Notes: a model not told the origin generated them from the sequence alone. 16,739 nucleotides of DNA from Microcaldota archaeon (GCA_021785805.1 JAJYEJ010000015.1:1-16739); one strand, 5' to 3'; positions 1-6,519 are shown, counted from the stretch's first letter. Numbers and translations: made by a program.

Positions 1-568
1 TGTTTAGCAGGGTTTGGCTTCCCGCATCGAATACCGCCAGTCCTGTGCTCGTCACCACGACAGCCTGGTCTCCGGCAATGCTTGCCGATGTCCGTATGGT
101 AGCGACCTGTGTAATCAGGTTATCCTGGCCCGCCTGGTCATACTCCACCCAGAGGTAACCTGAGAATTGGGTCCCAATCGTGGCTCCTGAGGGGAGAGGG
201 CATGATACGCTTACGCTCTCCTCCTGCCCAGGTTGGAGGTCGGATGAACCCGACGCGGAGAATAAGGAGGGGGCGACAGAACTGTTAGTGCATGCGAACC
301 CCTCTATAGTCACGTTAGGCCCTTGGTAGCCATATGTAAACGACAACGTTCCGGATGTGTCCATCAGCGGATTGCTGCACAGGTATCCAGGAGCCGCTAC
401 GCATGTCCCTCCAAGGAAGTTTGAGCCGTTGAATATGCCCAGAGAATAGAGCGCACCAAGGACAACTGCCACTATGAGGATGGCCCATCCGTATGTCATG
501 AGGTACTCCATTGCGGACTGGCCGCGCAAGGAGTTTCCCTTTCCCCCATTTCCTTGAGAACCGTACAT
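1..568 (-). CDS. Class III signal peptide surface protein, partial (paralog of the propeller protein at 937-2409)
   Basis: Open minus-strand frame running off the left edge, so the 3' end is missing (about 189 codons visible). The protein starts MYGSQGNGG, then LRG|QSAMEYLMTYGW followed by a hydrophobic stretch (AILIVAVVLGALYSLGIF). This is the archaeal class III (pilin-type) signal: cleavage expected after Gly16, with Glu at +5 of the mature protein. About 130 residues of extracellular domain follow, nearly identical to the neighbouring gene (conserved CVAAPGYLCSNPL, PGQEESVSVSCPL, GYLWVEYDQAGQ). After about residue 160 the two diverge; here the sequence continues DQAVVVTSTGLAVFDAGSQ, which could begin another repeat-propeller domain but is cut off. 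The ATG at 568 is chosen because a TATA-like CTTAAA (plus-strand reading) lies about 25 nt upstream, as in the paralog. Likely a pilin-like or surface-anchored protein; ligand unknown. Confidence 0.85.
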   Translation of the reverse strand, partial: MYGSQGNGGKGNSLRGQSAMEYLMTYGWAILIVAVVLGALYSLGIFNGSNFLGGTCVAAPGYLCSNPLMDTSGTLSFTYGYQGPNVTIEGFACTNSSVAPSLFSASGSSDLQPGQEESVSVSCPLPSGATIGTQFSGYLWVEYDQAGQDNLITQVATIRTSASIAGDQAVVVTSTGLAVFDAGSQTLLN

Positions 569-590
569 GGATACGTATATTCTCACAAGT

Positions 591-597
591 CTTAAAT
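591..597 (-). promoter_or_regulatory. TATA-like box of the 1-568 gene
   Basis: Minus-strand TTTAAG centred about 25.5 nt upstream of the ATG at 568. The stretch between box and ATG is almost base-for-base the same as ahead of the paralog at 2409, so promoter and gene were duplicated together. The spacing predicts transcription starting at or next to the ATG (leaderless mRNA). Confidence 0.55.
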
Positions 598-645
598 GAT
601 TATCTGTTATTGATTTTTGCGGTCGTTGGGGGTGTTAGAGTTTCG

Positions 646-687
646 ACGGTAGATATTGCTGGGTTTTCCAGCATGACGGAACACCGT
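646..687. repeat. Nested inverted repeat
   Basis: Inner arms TGCTGG (657-662) and CCAGCA (668-673) with a 5-nt loop; outer arms ACGGT (646-650) and ACCGT (683-687). It lies 250 bp past the stop of the propeller gene and about 80 bp ahead of the next start. There is no T-tract after it on the minus strand, so a terminator role is not clear. It could be an operator, or chance. Confidence 0.35.
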
Positions 688-936
688 AGATGATTCCTGG
701 CCGGCATATCTGAAGCCGCAGGTTCCAAACCCGAGAAAGATTTTCAACACCCTCCTGACAGAATGGGAAAATTGCTGTTAGGTTGCCTATAGCCCATAAT
801 GCTTTGCTTTGTCAGTCTTGCCTATTTTCCGTTGTCCCGATTATACACGCAATTTGAGTTGGATTCAGGATAGGATAGTTAGCTTCCTGTACATTGTCTG
901 CAACAGTACTTGAGCATCTTTGTGCGTGTGAGGACT

Positions 937-2409
937 CTAAGTGGAGCTTATCACGCTCACTGTTCCGGAGCCCATGTTTGGCACATAGACATAGCCGTTG
1001 CTGGGGTCGTAAGTAGGGTAGGATGGAACGGATCCTACTGTGACTGTGCTTACTACGGAGGTTCCTGAGAGTATGCTCACCGTGCCGGAGCCCTGGTTCG
1101 TCACATAGACATAGCCGTTACTGGAGTCGTAATTGGCAGAGAATGGATTGGTTCCGACTGTAACTGTGTTCACAACAGATATACCTGAAAGTATGCTCAC
1201 TGTGCCGGAGCCTCCATTTGTCACGTAGACGTAGCCATTGCCTAGGTCGTAAGCGGCAAAGTTTGGACTGGACCCGACTGTGACTGTGTTTACTATGGAA
1301 GTTCCTGAGAGTACGCTAACTGTACTGGAACCGGCATTTGTCACATAGACATAGCCATTGCTTGGGTCATAAGTGGCGTAGTATGGACTGGACCCGACTG
1401 TGGCTGTGTTTACTACGGAAGTTCCTGAGAGTATGCTCACTGTGCCAGAGCCTGAGTTCGGCACGTAGACATAGCCATTGCCTGAATCATAAGTGGCATA
1501 GAGTGGAACGGATCCTACTGTGACTGTGCTTACTACGGAAGTTCCTGAGAGTATGCTCACTGTGCCAGAGCCTCCATTTGACACGTAGACGTAGCCATTG
1601 CTTGGGTCATAAGTGGCGTAGTATGGACCGGACCCGACTGTGACCGTGTTTACGACTGAGGTTCCTGAGATTACGCTCACTGTGCCTGAGCCTTCATTCG
1701 GCACGTAGATGTAGCCATTGCTGGGGTCGTAAGTGGCAGAATACGGATGTGGTCCTGCCGTGAGTGTGTTCACGACGGAGGTTCCTGAGAGTATGCTCAC
1801 TGTGCCGGAGTAATAGTTCGGTACGTAGACATACCCATTGCCTGAATCATAAGTGGCAAAGATCGGATTGGTTCCTACTGGCACATTTGCGATTACGGAG
1901 AATTGCGGCACGGTAGACGTAGAAGCGGTGCTTCTTACAGTCGCGAACCTCGCTATGAGGTCGCTCTGTCCCGCCTGGTCATACTCAACCCAGAGGTAAC
2001 CTGAGTACGGTGTCCCGATCGTTGCACTCGATGAGAGAGGGCATGATACGCTTACGCTCTCCTCCTGCCCAGGTTCAAGGTTAGAGGACCCTGATGGTGC
2101 GAATGACGAGGGCGCAGTGGTAGTGTTGGTGCAGGCGAACCCCACTACTGTGACATTGGGTCCCTGATACCCGTATGTTAGGGAAAGCGTACCGTCAGTG
2201 GCCAGGAGCGGATTGCTGCATAGGTATCCAGGAGCTGCGACACACGTCCCTCCAAGAAAATTGGCGCCGTTGAATATGCCCAGAGAATAGAGCGCACCCA
2301 GGACAACCGCCACTATGAGGATGGCCCATCCGTATGTCATGAGGTACTCCATTGCGGACTGGCCGCGCAAGGAGTTTCCCCCTCCCCCATTTCCTTGAGA
2401 ACCGTACAT
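937..2409 (-). CDS. Class III signal peptide surface protein with YVTN-type beta-propeller repeats
   Basis: About 490 residues. N-terminus MYGSQGNGGGGNSLRG|QSAMEYL with a following hydrophobic segment: a class III (pilin-type) leader, cleavage expected after Gly16, Glu at +5. Residues about 45-160 form a Cys-containing extracellular domain shared with the tandem paralog. The remainder is eight repeats of 40 residues, each with the core YDPSNGYVYVxNxGSGTVS, the signature of YVTN/NHL-like beta-propellers of archaeal and bacterial surface proteins. The last repeat lacks one residue and ends the protein. The frame is also open upstream to a GTG at 2451, but the ATG at 2409 is preferred: a TATA-like TTTAAG sits 25.5 nt ahead of it, inside what would otherwise be coding sequence, and this promoter block is conserved in the paralog. 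Probable exported adhesin or surface-layer component; substrate of a class III prepilin peptidase such as the one at 11568-12464. Ligand unknown. Confidence 0.9.
   Translation of the reverse strand: MYGSQGNGGGGNSLRGQSAMEYLMTYGWAILIVAVVLGALYSLGIFNGANFLGGTCVAAPGYLCSNPLLATDGTLSLTYGYQGPNVTVVGFACTNTTTAPSSFAPSGSSNLEPGQEESVSVSCPLSSSATIGTPYSGYLWVEYDQAGQSDLIARFATVRSTASTSTVPQFSVIANVPVGTNPIFATYDSGNGYVYVPNYYSGTVSILSGTSVVNTLTAGPHPYSATYDPSNGYIYVPNEGSGTVSVISGTSVVNTVTVGSGPYYATYDPSNGYVYVSNGGSGTVSILSGTSVVSTVTVGSVPLYATYDSGNGYVYVPNSGSGTVSILSGTSVVNTATVGSSPYYATYDPSNGYVYVTNAGSSTVSVLSGTSIVNTVTVGSSPNFAAYDLGNGYVYVTNGGSGTVSILSGISVVNTVTVGTNPFSANYDSSNGYVYVTNQGSGTVSILSGTSVVSTVTVGSVPSYPTYDPSNGYVYVPNMGSGTVSVISST
940..1896 (-). 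repeat. Eight-copy 120-bp in-frame tandem repeat
   Basis: Period exactly 120 bp (40 codons), eight units, the last missing one codon. Units are highly similar at DNA level, for example the recurring CCTGAGAGTATGCTCAC on the plus strand. Some pairs share longer exact stretches: 1024-1059 equals 1504-1539 (36 bp, four units apart), and the segment around 1361-1386 matches 1601-1626 (two units apart). This suggests unit-level duplication or gene conversion. It encodes the propeller blades of the 937-2409 protein. Confidence 0.95.
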
Positions 2410-2431
2410 TGATACGTATATCCTCACAAGT

Positions 2432-2438
2432 CTTAAAT
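2432..2438 (-). promoter_or_regulatory. TATA-like box of the propeller gene
   Basis: Minus-strand TTTAAG centred 25.5 nt ahead of the ATG at 2409, same sequence and spacing as the paralog's box at 591-597. It supports the ATG at 2409 over the GTG at 2451 as start. Confidence 0.55.
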
Positions 2439-2469
2439 GATTATCTACCACTTAGCAGGCGATAAGTTT

Positions 2470-2488
2470 AGGCGTTGGACCAGCGCCT
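2470..2488. repeat. 19-bp near-perfect palindrome
   Basis: AGGCGTTGG, a central A, then CCAGCGCCT: nine paired positions with a single T/G mismatch. It lies between the stop of the S51 peptidase gene (2565) and the propeller gene's promoter (2432-2438), both on the minus strand. It could be a transcript-end hairpin of the peptidase gene or an operator of the propeller gene; no T-tract follows on the minus strand. Confidence 0.45.
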
Positions 2489-2564
2489 CGCCGTGGAACC
2501 GGATATGAACTGCAAGCAGGGCTTTGGAAGACCCTGACAGGAATGGACATTATTGCAGTAATGT

Positions 2565-3215
2565 CTAGACCTCTTCAGCTCCGAGCTGCGCTTCGGTCCT
2601 TATCAATTCAGCTTTTCCATCGACCTCTAGGATCGCCTGCTGATCGGTTAGCCTCGTCACTTCCACACCGTTCTCCATTTCGAACTCCCTTACCGACGGC
2701 TCCCAAGATGTAGTGTAATGCGGAAATATGGTCAGTTTCGTGAGCTTGAGCCCCACTGTGTTCCTCAATCCGAAGTTATTCTTTTCGCGAAGTGAAGCCA
2801 CCGTTATATCCGGGCCGGGGAGTATTGATCCTGCGCTGTAGCTCACATACAGCGCACCACTGTTCACGAGCTCCGCTATTACTTTATCGAAGTGTATCTT
2901 TCTCAGCCTTTGCAGTAGGTAGTAGGTGTACCCTCCGCACACATACACCATGTCGACCCCTTTCACCTCATTGCCATTCGGAAGGGACTTCGTATCGAGT
3001 TCCAGGATATGGCCTATCTTAATCCCGATGTCCGTCAGTTGCTTATAGCACTTCCTCAGACGGGCCACCCTGAAGTCGTCGGCCTGTTGGCATTCCATGG
3101 CTGTCGGGATAAGGAGCACTCGCGCGTCCTGAGGATCGTGCCTGAGCAGGGCGAGGCATCTTTCCTGGAGCTCCTTGCCCTCCAACCCCTTCGACATGAG
3201 TAGAAGCTTTGTCAT
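2565..3215 (-). CDS. Peptidase family S51 (dipeptidase E-like) protein
   Basis: 216 residues, close to the roughly 230 of PepE. Family features in order: N-terminal LLLMSKG; CGGYTYYLLQ at about 93-102, the GGxTxxL element; the nucleophile elbow YVSYSAGS with catalytic Ser127; GPD with Asp136, and FPHY with His166, which fit the Ser/Asp/His arrangement known for peptidase E. S51 enzymes are cytoplasmic and cut N-terminal Asp-X dipeptides or related substrates (cyanophycinases are distant members). The substrate here cannot be read from sequence. No signal peptide. A TATA-like stretch lies just upstream (3229-3238). It stands alone on the minus strand, with about 85 bp to the upstream gene and 155 bp to the propeller start. 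Confidence 0.88.
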   Translation of the reverse strand: MTKLLLMSKGLEGKELQERCLALLRHDPQDARVLLIPTAMECQQADDFRVARLRKCYKQLTDIGIKIGHILELDTKSLPNGNEVKGVDMVYVCGGYTYYLLQRLRKIHFDKVIAELVNSGALYVSYSAGSILPGPDITVASLREKNNFGLRNTVGLKLTKLTIFPHYTTSWEPSVREFEMENGVEVTRLTDQQAILEVDGKAELIRTEAQLGAEEV

Positions 3216-3228
3216 TTGTATACCTTAT

Positions 3229-3238
3229 TTAGTATATC
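3229..3238 (-). promoter_or_regulatory. Probable TATA box of the S51 peptidase gene
   Basis: Minus-strand ATATACTAAA about 20 nt upstream of the ATG at 3215. The spacing is slightly shorter than at the other promoters in the window, so this is a tentative call. Confidence 0.35.
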
Positions 3239-3300
3239 GCGCAACTCGGAGGTCAGTACCAGAAATGATACTGCAACGGATTTCTACTTTTTATTTTATG

Positions 3301-3600
3301 TTAGGTACTTGAAGAACCTATGCACCAGGATATAATATTTATATCCTCGTATTTGTCATTGCTGCAGTCGGCAAACCGCGCTAATCCCTGCTCGAAAGAT
3401 ATCGCTTCGCTTAGCCCCTCTGCGATAGCGTCTGCCTTTCTCAGGCATGGATATCCTGCGCATTCCCCGATATCTTGCCGATGTGTATTCTTTTCAGGCG
3501 TTACCGGAATAGCGTCAGCTCCGATTCTCCATATCCTTTTAAGCACGCCCCTGTTGTCCAGGCTCCCCTCTATGAGTTTGCCTTCGAAGTCCATAAGCAT
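3301..3600 (-). CDS. Hypothetical protein, 99 residues, Cys-containing
   Basis: I do not recognise the family. The frame reads as a soluble, mixed-charge protein (begins MLMDFEGKLIEGSL) with four cysteines: GECAGYPC in the middle, ADC, and WC near the C-terminus. These could bind a metal or form a disulphide, but the spacing fits no pattern I can name. Codon use (AGG, ATA, CTT) resembles the neighbouring real genes. It begins 27 nt after the eL41-like gene's stop on the same strand, which suggests a shared transcript. The start is uncertain: ATG at 3600 or ATG at 3594, neither with a clear Shine-Dalgarno. The opposite strand (3320-3625) is also open but reads Ser/Leu-rich and looks like a shadow. 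Confidence 0.55.
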   Translation of the reverse strand: MLMDFEGKLIEGSLDNRGVLKRIWRIGADAIPVTPEKNTHRQDIGECAGYPCLRKADAIAEGLSEAISFEQGLARFADCSNDKYEDINIISWCIGSSST

Positions 3601-3627
3601 GAATAGTGTAGCGGATGTAGGCTAAGC

Positions 3628-3702
3628 TCAGAGCTCTCCGACTCTGCGCTTCTGCGCCCGCTTCATGCGCTTCCTTCGCTTCTTCTTCCATTTCCAGCGC
3701 AT
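3628..3702 (-). CDS. rpl41e: Ribosomal protein eL41 (L41e), 24 residues
   Basis: A 24-codon ORF whose product starts MRWKWKKKRRKRMKR and is almost entirely Lys/Arg. Compared from memory with eukaryotic eL41 (MRAKWRKKRMRRLKR), about ten of the first fifteen positions are identical, including Met1-Arg2, Lys4-Trp5 and Lys14-Arg15; total length (24 versus 25) also fits. eL41 is a single basic helix at the ribosomal subunit interface, known in eukaryotes and some archaea. AGGA lies only a few bases ahead of the ATG. The frame is open upstream to a TTG at 3741, which would give 37 residues with a second WKKK motif; a direct repeat in the DNA (the same 14-base string near 3682 and 3712) creates that doubling. 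The acidic overlapping frame (MEEERKNALEMEEE) is a by-product of the same purine-rich DNA. Confidence 0.75.
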   Translation of the reverse strand: MRWKWKKKRRKRMKRAQKRRVGEL

Positions 3703-3785
3703 TCTTCCTTTCTTCTTCCATTTCCTAGGTATGCTTCCCAAGCGTACACCTTGTGACAACTGATACTCTAGGTATTAATCACATA

Positions 3786-3796
3786 TACTTAAATAT
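3786..3796. promoter_or_regulatory. Shared TATA region between divergent genes
   Basis: TACTTAAATAT lies between the eL41 gene (minus) and the surface-protein gene at 3828 (plus). On the plus strand the centre is about 36 nt from the ATG at 3828, leaving a short leader containing GGTG. On the minus strand it reads ATATTTAAG and could serve the eL41 transcript, giving a leader of several tens of nt; a second minus-strand AT-rich box (TTAATA near 3776) is an alternative. Confidence 0.4.
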
Positions 3797-3827
3797 CCTT
3801 TGCAAAAAGAGTTAATGCGGTGTCTAG

Positions 3828-4934
3828 ATGGCAATGGTCAACAGGAGCGTCATAGTCTATTTGATAATGATCATCATAGTGATAGCCCTGTGGGGCCTTA
3901 CTACTGGCTTTGCATTGCCGAACTTCAATCTCAAGTCAACCACTACGACGACCACGACAGCTACGACTACCGCCCCCCCAAACAAGAACACGACGACTTC
4001 GACCGTGGTGTACGTGTCCCCTTGCCAGGCCTTGCAGATAATCAACAATTCAGCCAATGCGTCTTACAGCGAGGAATGCACATGGACAGGAGGCACGCTT
4101 GGCCTGTGGGTGGCTTCCGGGAGCTACGCCTATGAGAGCGTGCTGATAAAAGGCATGGCGGACGGCAAGGTCTACGTCAATCAGACATCGGATTACAGGT
4201 GCACCAGCTTCTGGTCGAATTTCACAGCTACGAACCAGAGCTATCTGGTCACGCTTAAGACAGGGCCATTGATCATTGGAGGCAATGCAAACTGCACATC
4301 GGCGATCGCAAGGCTGAACCTTACCACAACTGCGCCGAAAAGTGAGGTATACAGTAATGTGTACAACGGCAATTTCAGCTCAGGCACGTACGCGGGATGG
4401 ACGCTTACCGGCAAGGGTTTCGGCACCGCGCCTTTGAACATCAGCGCGGCGAATTCAGCCGGTTCTGGAAATACGCTGCAGAACGCCAATGGCATTACCA
4501 GGTGCTATCTTGGATCGCCGTGGATAAACTATGCCGGGAAGTATGCCGCAACCACTTACAACTGCGGCACGAGCGTATCGCCAGGGAACCTTACCTCCAG
4601 CCTGTTCTACGCTAAGGAGCCGTTCCTGAACTTCAAGATAATAAGCCCGCAGGACAACTTCCTCTACATAACGATACTCTACAACAACAAGCAGGTCATA
4701 GTCGCGCACTATAACACCTACAACATATCGTTCACTGGCAACTCAAGCTCCACGTTCAGGAATGCGACCATACCTCTCAGCACGGTGGTCGGGCTTCCGG
4801 TAAGGATAGAGATAGTGGCCGATACCCTGAACTCCCAGACTTACATAGCCGCAGGGGACTTCTCGCTGTCCGGTACGCCCCATATGGACAAGGGGATAAA
4901 CCCGCAGATCAACTTCACGAACAGCACAGGCTGA
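3828..4934 (+). CDS. Membrane-anchored, sequon-rich extracellular protein
   Basis: 368 residues, family not recognised. Residues about 7-30 (SVIVYLIMIIIVIALWGL) form one N-terminal membrane segment. A Thr-rich linker follows (about 37-60), typical of an O-glycosylated stalk, and then a roughly 300-residue extracellular region. I count 16 N-X-S/T sequons (N54 to N365), a density expected for an N-glycosylated archaeal surface protein. Six cysteines (66, 84, 125, 156, 226, 246) could form three disulphides. VYNGNFSSGTYAGW (about 178-191) resembles the opening motif (NG-F-G-GW) of carbohydrate-binding or jelly-roll surface domains. There is no sortase-like or second membrane anchor. Start at ATG 3828 (a second ATG at 3834 is possible). 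It is divergent from the eL41 gene and followed by ThrRS after about 90 bp. Confidence 0.82.
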   Translation: MAMVNRSVIVYLIMIIIVIALWGLTTGFALPNFNLKSTTTTTTTATTTAPPNKNTTTSTVVYVSPCQALQIINNSANASYSEECTWTGGTLGLWVASGSYAYESVLIKGMADGKVYVNQTSDYRCTSFWSNFTATNQSYLVTLKTGPLIIGGNANCTSAIARLNLTTTAPKSEVYSNVYNGNFSSGTYAGWTLTGKGFGTAPLNISAANSAGSGNTLQNANGITRCYLGSPWINYAGKYAATTYNCGTSVSPGNLTSSLFYAKEPFLNFKIISPQDNFLYITILYNNKQVIVAHYNTYNISFTGNSSSTFRNATIPLSTVVGLPVRIEIVADTLNSQTYIAAGDFSLSGTPHMDKGINPQINFTNSTG

Positions 4935-4984
4935 TATCCGTCTCTTTTACTGGGTGCTGGCTTCTTGAGCCGGCTACTTGCCTG

Positions 4985-4991
4985 TAAAATA
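4985..4991 (+). promoter_or_regulatory. Possible TATA box of thrS
   Basis: TAAAATA centred about 35 nt ahead of the ATG at 5023; this would give a short leader. Weak match, listed because it is the best candidate in the gap between the surface-protein gene and thrS. Confidence 0.3.
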
Positions 4992-5022
4992 GACTTTGTG
5001 GAATAGCTATACAACGCCATAT

Positions 5023-6519
5023 ATGACCAATGCAAAGCAGGTAGATTTGACAAGAGAAAATGGATATTCATCGAAAGATGATAATATGACCGATAAGCCA
5101 CAGGAAGCTGTTGAGACAAACAAAAAAACCTATTACATCCTTGGTATTGATGGCGATCTGTCCAGTGCTAGCACCCTAAAGAGTACTGGCAATGCGGATT
5201 TCAGGGTGCTGGTCGAAAAGGAGGCTTTAGGGAAGGAAGGTAAGTACACTAACGAAATACCGAAGTACATAAGGCACATGAACAAGTTCGGAATGGAGTG
5301 GGAGCCCATGTCTGACGTAGGACACATGAGGTATGGACCAGAGGGGGCACTGATAATGGAGCTTGCGCGTGATTATGCAAATCAGGTGGTCAGAGAGGTT
5401 GGTATACCGGTATACAACGTACTTGGCACCAACATGTTTAGGCTCTCTGAAAAACCAGTAAAACAGCATGCAGAATTGTTCGGCGACAGATTGTATCAGT
5501 TGGAGAGCGATAACGAAAAGTTTATACTTAGGTATGCGGCTTGCCATCAGCAGTTCGCTATGATAAAGGATTGGACTATCAGCTATAAGAATCTCCCTTT
5601 TGGCGCTTTTGAGATTGCCGATAGTTATAGGTATGAACAGCAAGGTGAACTTGTACTCGGTTTCAGGCTGCGCCGCATGAACATGCCTGACATGCATGTC
5701 TTCACCAAGGATATGGAGGAAGCGAAAGATGTCCTGCTTCGAATCCACAAGAAGATATACTCGGTAATGAATGAACTCGGTAGGGATTACGTATCACTTT
5801 ACAACACAACGTCGCTTGAGTTCATAAAAAACGAGAGCGGGTTTCTGAAAGACCTCCTCGAAGTGGAGAAAAAGCCTGCCTTGATTGCAGTCTATCCACC
5901 AGGAAAGGATTACTACTGGGTGCTCAACATCGAGTACCACATAATAGACCAGCAGGGCAGACCCAGAGAGATAGGCACGGTTCAGATAGATGTAGGCAAC
6001 GCAAAGCGTTTCGGTATGAAATATAACAACAGCGAGAACAAGGAGGAGTATCCAGTAATACTTCACACCGCCATAATAGGCACCCTGGAGAGGTTTATTT
6101 ATACGCTGTTTGATACCGCGTTGATAGATGGAGAGAACAGAGCGACCCTCCCGCTCTGGATCTCGCCGACACAAGCGCGTATATGCCCGATAAAGGATAG
6201 CAACATCGCAAAGGCTAACGCAGTGGCGGACATATTGGAAGCCAAGGGTATACGTGTTGATGTTGATGATAGATCTCAGACGCTTCAGCGCAAAATATCT
6301 GATGCCGAGAGACACTGGATTCCATATCTAGTGGTCATTGGTGACAGAGAGGAGAAATCCGATCAGTTGCCTATAAGGATAAGAAAGACTGGAACTACCG
6401 AAAAGGTCTCACTTGATGAGCTCGCATTGAAAATAAAGAAAGATGTAGGTAATAAGCCGTTTAGGCCCCTCTCTTATCCACGCAACCTGTCAAATAGGCC
6501 AATATTCAATCAGCGATGA
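5023..6519 (+). CDS. thrS: Threonyl-tRNA synthetase, archaeal type, lacking the editing domain
   Basis: Class II aaRS that charges tRNA-Thr. Residue numbers are from this start. The archaeal catalytic core begins near residue 75 (KFGMEWEPMSDVGHMRYGPEGAL). It contains RYAACHQQFAM with zinc ligand Cys174, motif 2 SYRYEQQGEL, PDMHVF with His225, and LHTAIIGTLERF with His348 plus motif 3 Arg357; Cys/His/His is the known ThrRS zinc site. The C-terminal anticodon-binding domain starts near 375 (LPLWISPTQARICPI) and ends after a last alpha/beta segment. Archaeal ThrRS is normally about 620-640 residues with an N-terminal D-aminoacyl-tRNA deacylase-like editing domain. Here only the linker (YYILGIDGD) and the catalytic part remain, at about 498 residues. 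Starts are ambiguous: TTG 4996, ATG 5023, or ATG 5086, which would still include the linker. No gene overlaps it; it appears monocistronic. Confidence 0.93.
   Translation: MTNAKQVDLTRENGYSSKDDNMTDKPQEAVETNKKTYYILGIDGDLSSASTLKSTGNADFRVLVEKEALGKEGKYTNEIPKYIRHMNKFGMEWEPMSDVGHMRYGPEGALIMELARDYANQVVREVGIPVYNVLGTNMFRLSEKPVKQHAELFGDRLYQLESDNEKFILRYAACHQQFAMIKDWTISYKNLPFGAFEIADSYRYEQQGELVLGFRLRRMNMPDMHVFTKDMEEAKDVLLRIHKKIYSVMNELGRDYVSLYNTTSLEFIKNESGFLKDLLEVEKKPALIAVYPPGKDYYWVLNIEYHIIDQQGRPREIGTVQIDVGNAKRFGMKYNNSENKEEYPVILHTAIIGTLERFIYTLFDTALIDGENRATLPLWISPTQARICPIKDSNIAKANAVADILEAKGIRVDVDDRSQTLQRKISDAERHWIPYLVVIGDREEKSDQLPIRIRKTGTTEKVSLDELALKIKKDVGNKPFRPLSYPRNLSNRPIFNQR

Larger units (their letters stand above)
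569..936. other. Non-coding spacer between tandem paralogs (about 370 bp)
   Basis: I find no convincing gene here on either strand. It holds the promoter of the first gene (591-597), a nested inverted repeat at 646-687, and a block at 749-775 that resembles 2531-2556, at a similar position ahead of the second paralog. The rest shows no clear structure. Confidence 0.5.

Noticed and set aside
715..740. T-arm-like GGTTCCAAACC suggesting a tRNA
   Set aside because: Position 57 of the loop would be a pyrimidine and no acceptor, D or anticodon arms can be drawn around it.
940..1896. Possible CRISPR-like or minisatellite array
   Set aside because: Period 120 bp without spacers, in frame across all units, and it encodes propeller repeats; this is a protein repeat.
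2449..2451. GTG start (2451) of the propeller protein
   Set aside because: It would place the conserved TATA-like box inside the coding region; the paralog has no equivalent GTG, and its leader is complete from the ATG.
3539..3721. Acidic ORF starting MEEERKNALEMEEEAKE on the minus strand
   Set aside because: It overlaps the eL41 frame; the Glu run is the out-of-frame reading of the Lys/Arg codons. It then runs into another ORF with no plausible domain.
4996..5022. TTG start of thrS at 4996
   Set aside because: The codon is TTG without a Shine-Dalgarno; ATG 5023 or 5086 keeps the whole conserved part of the protein.
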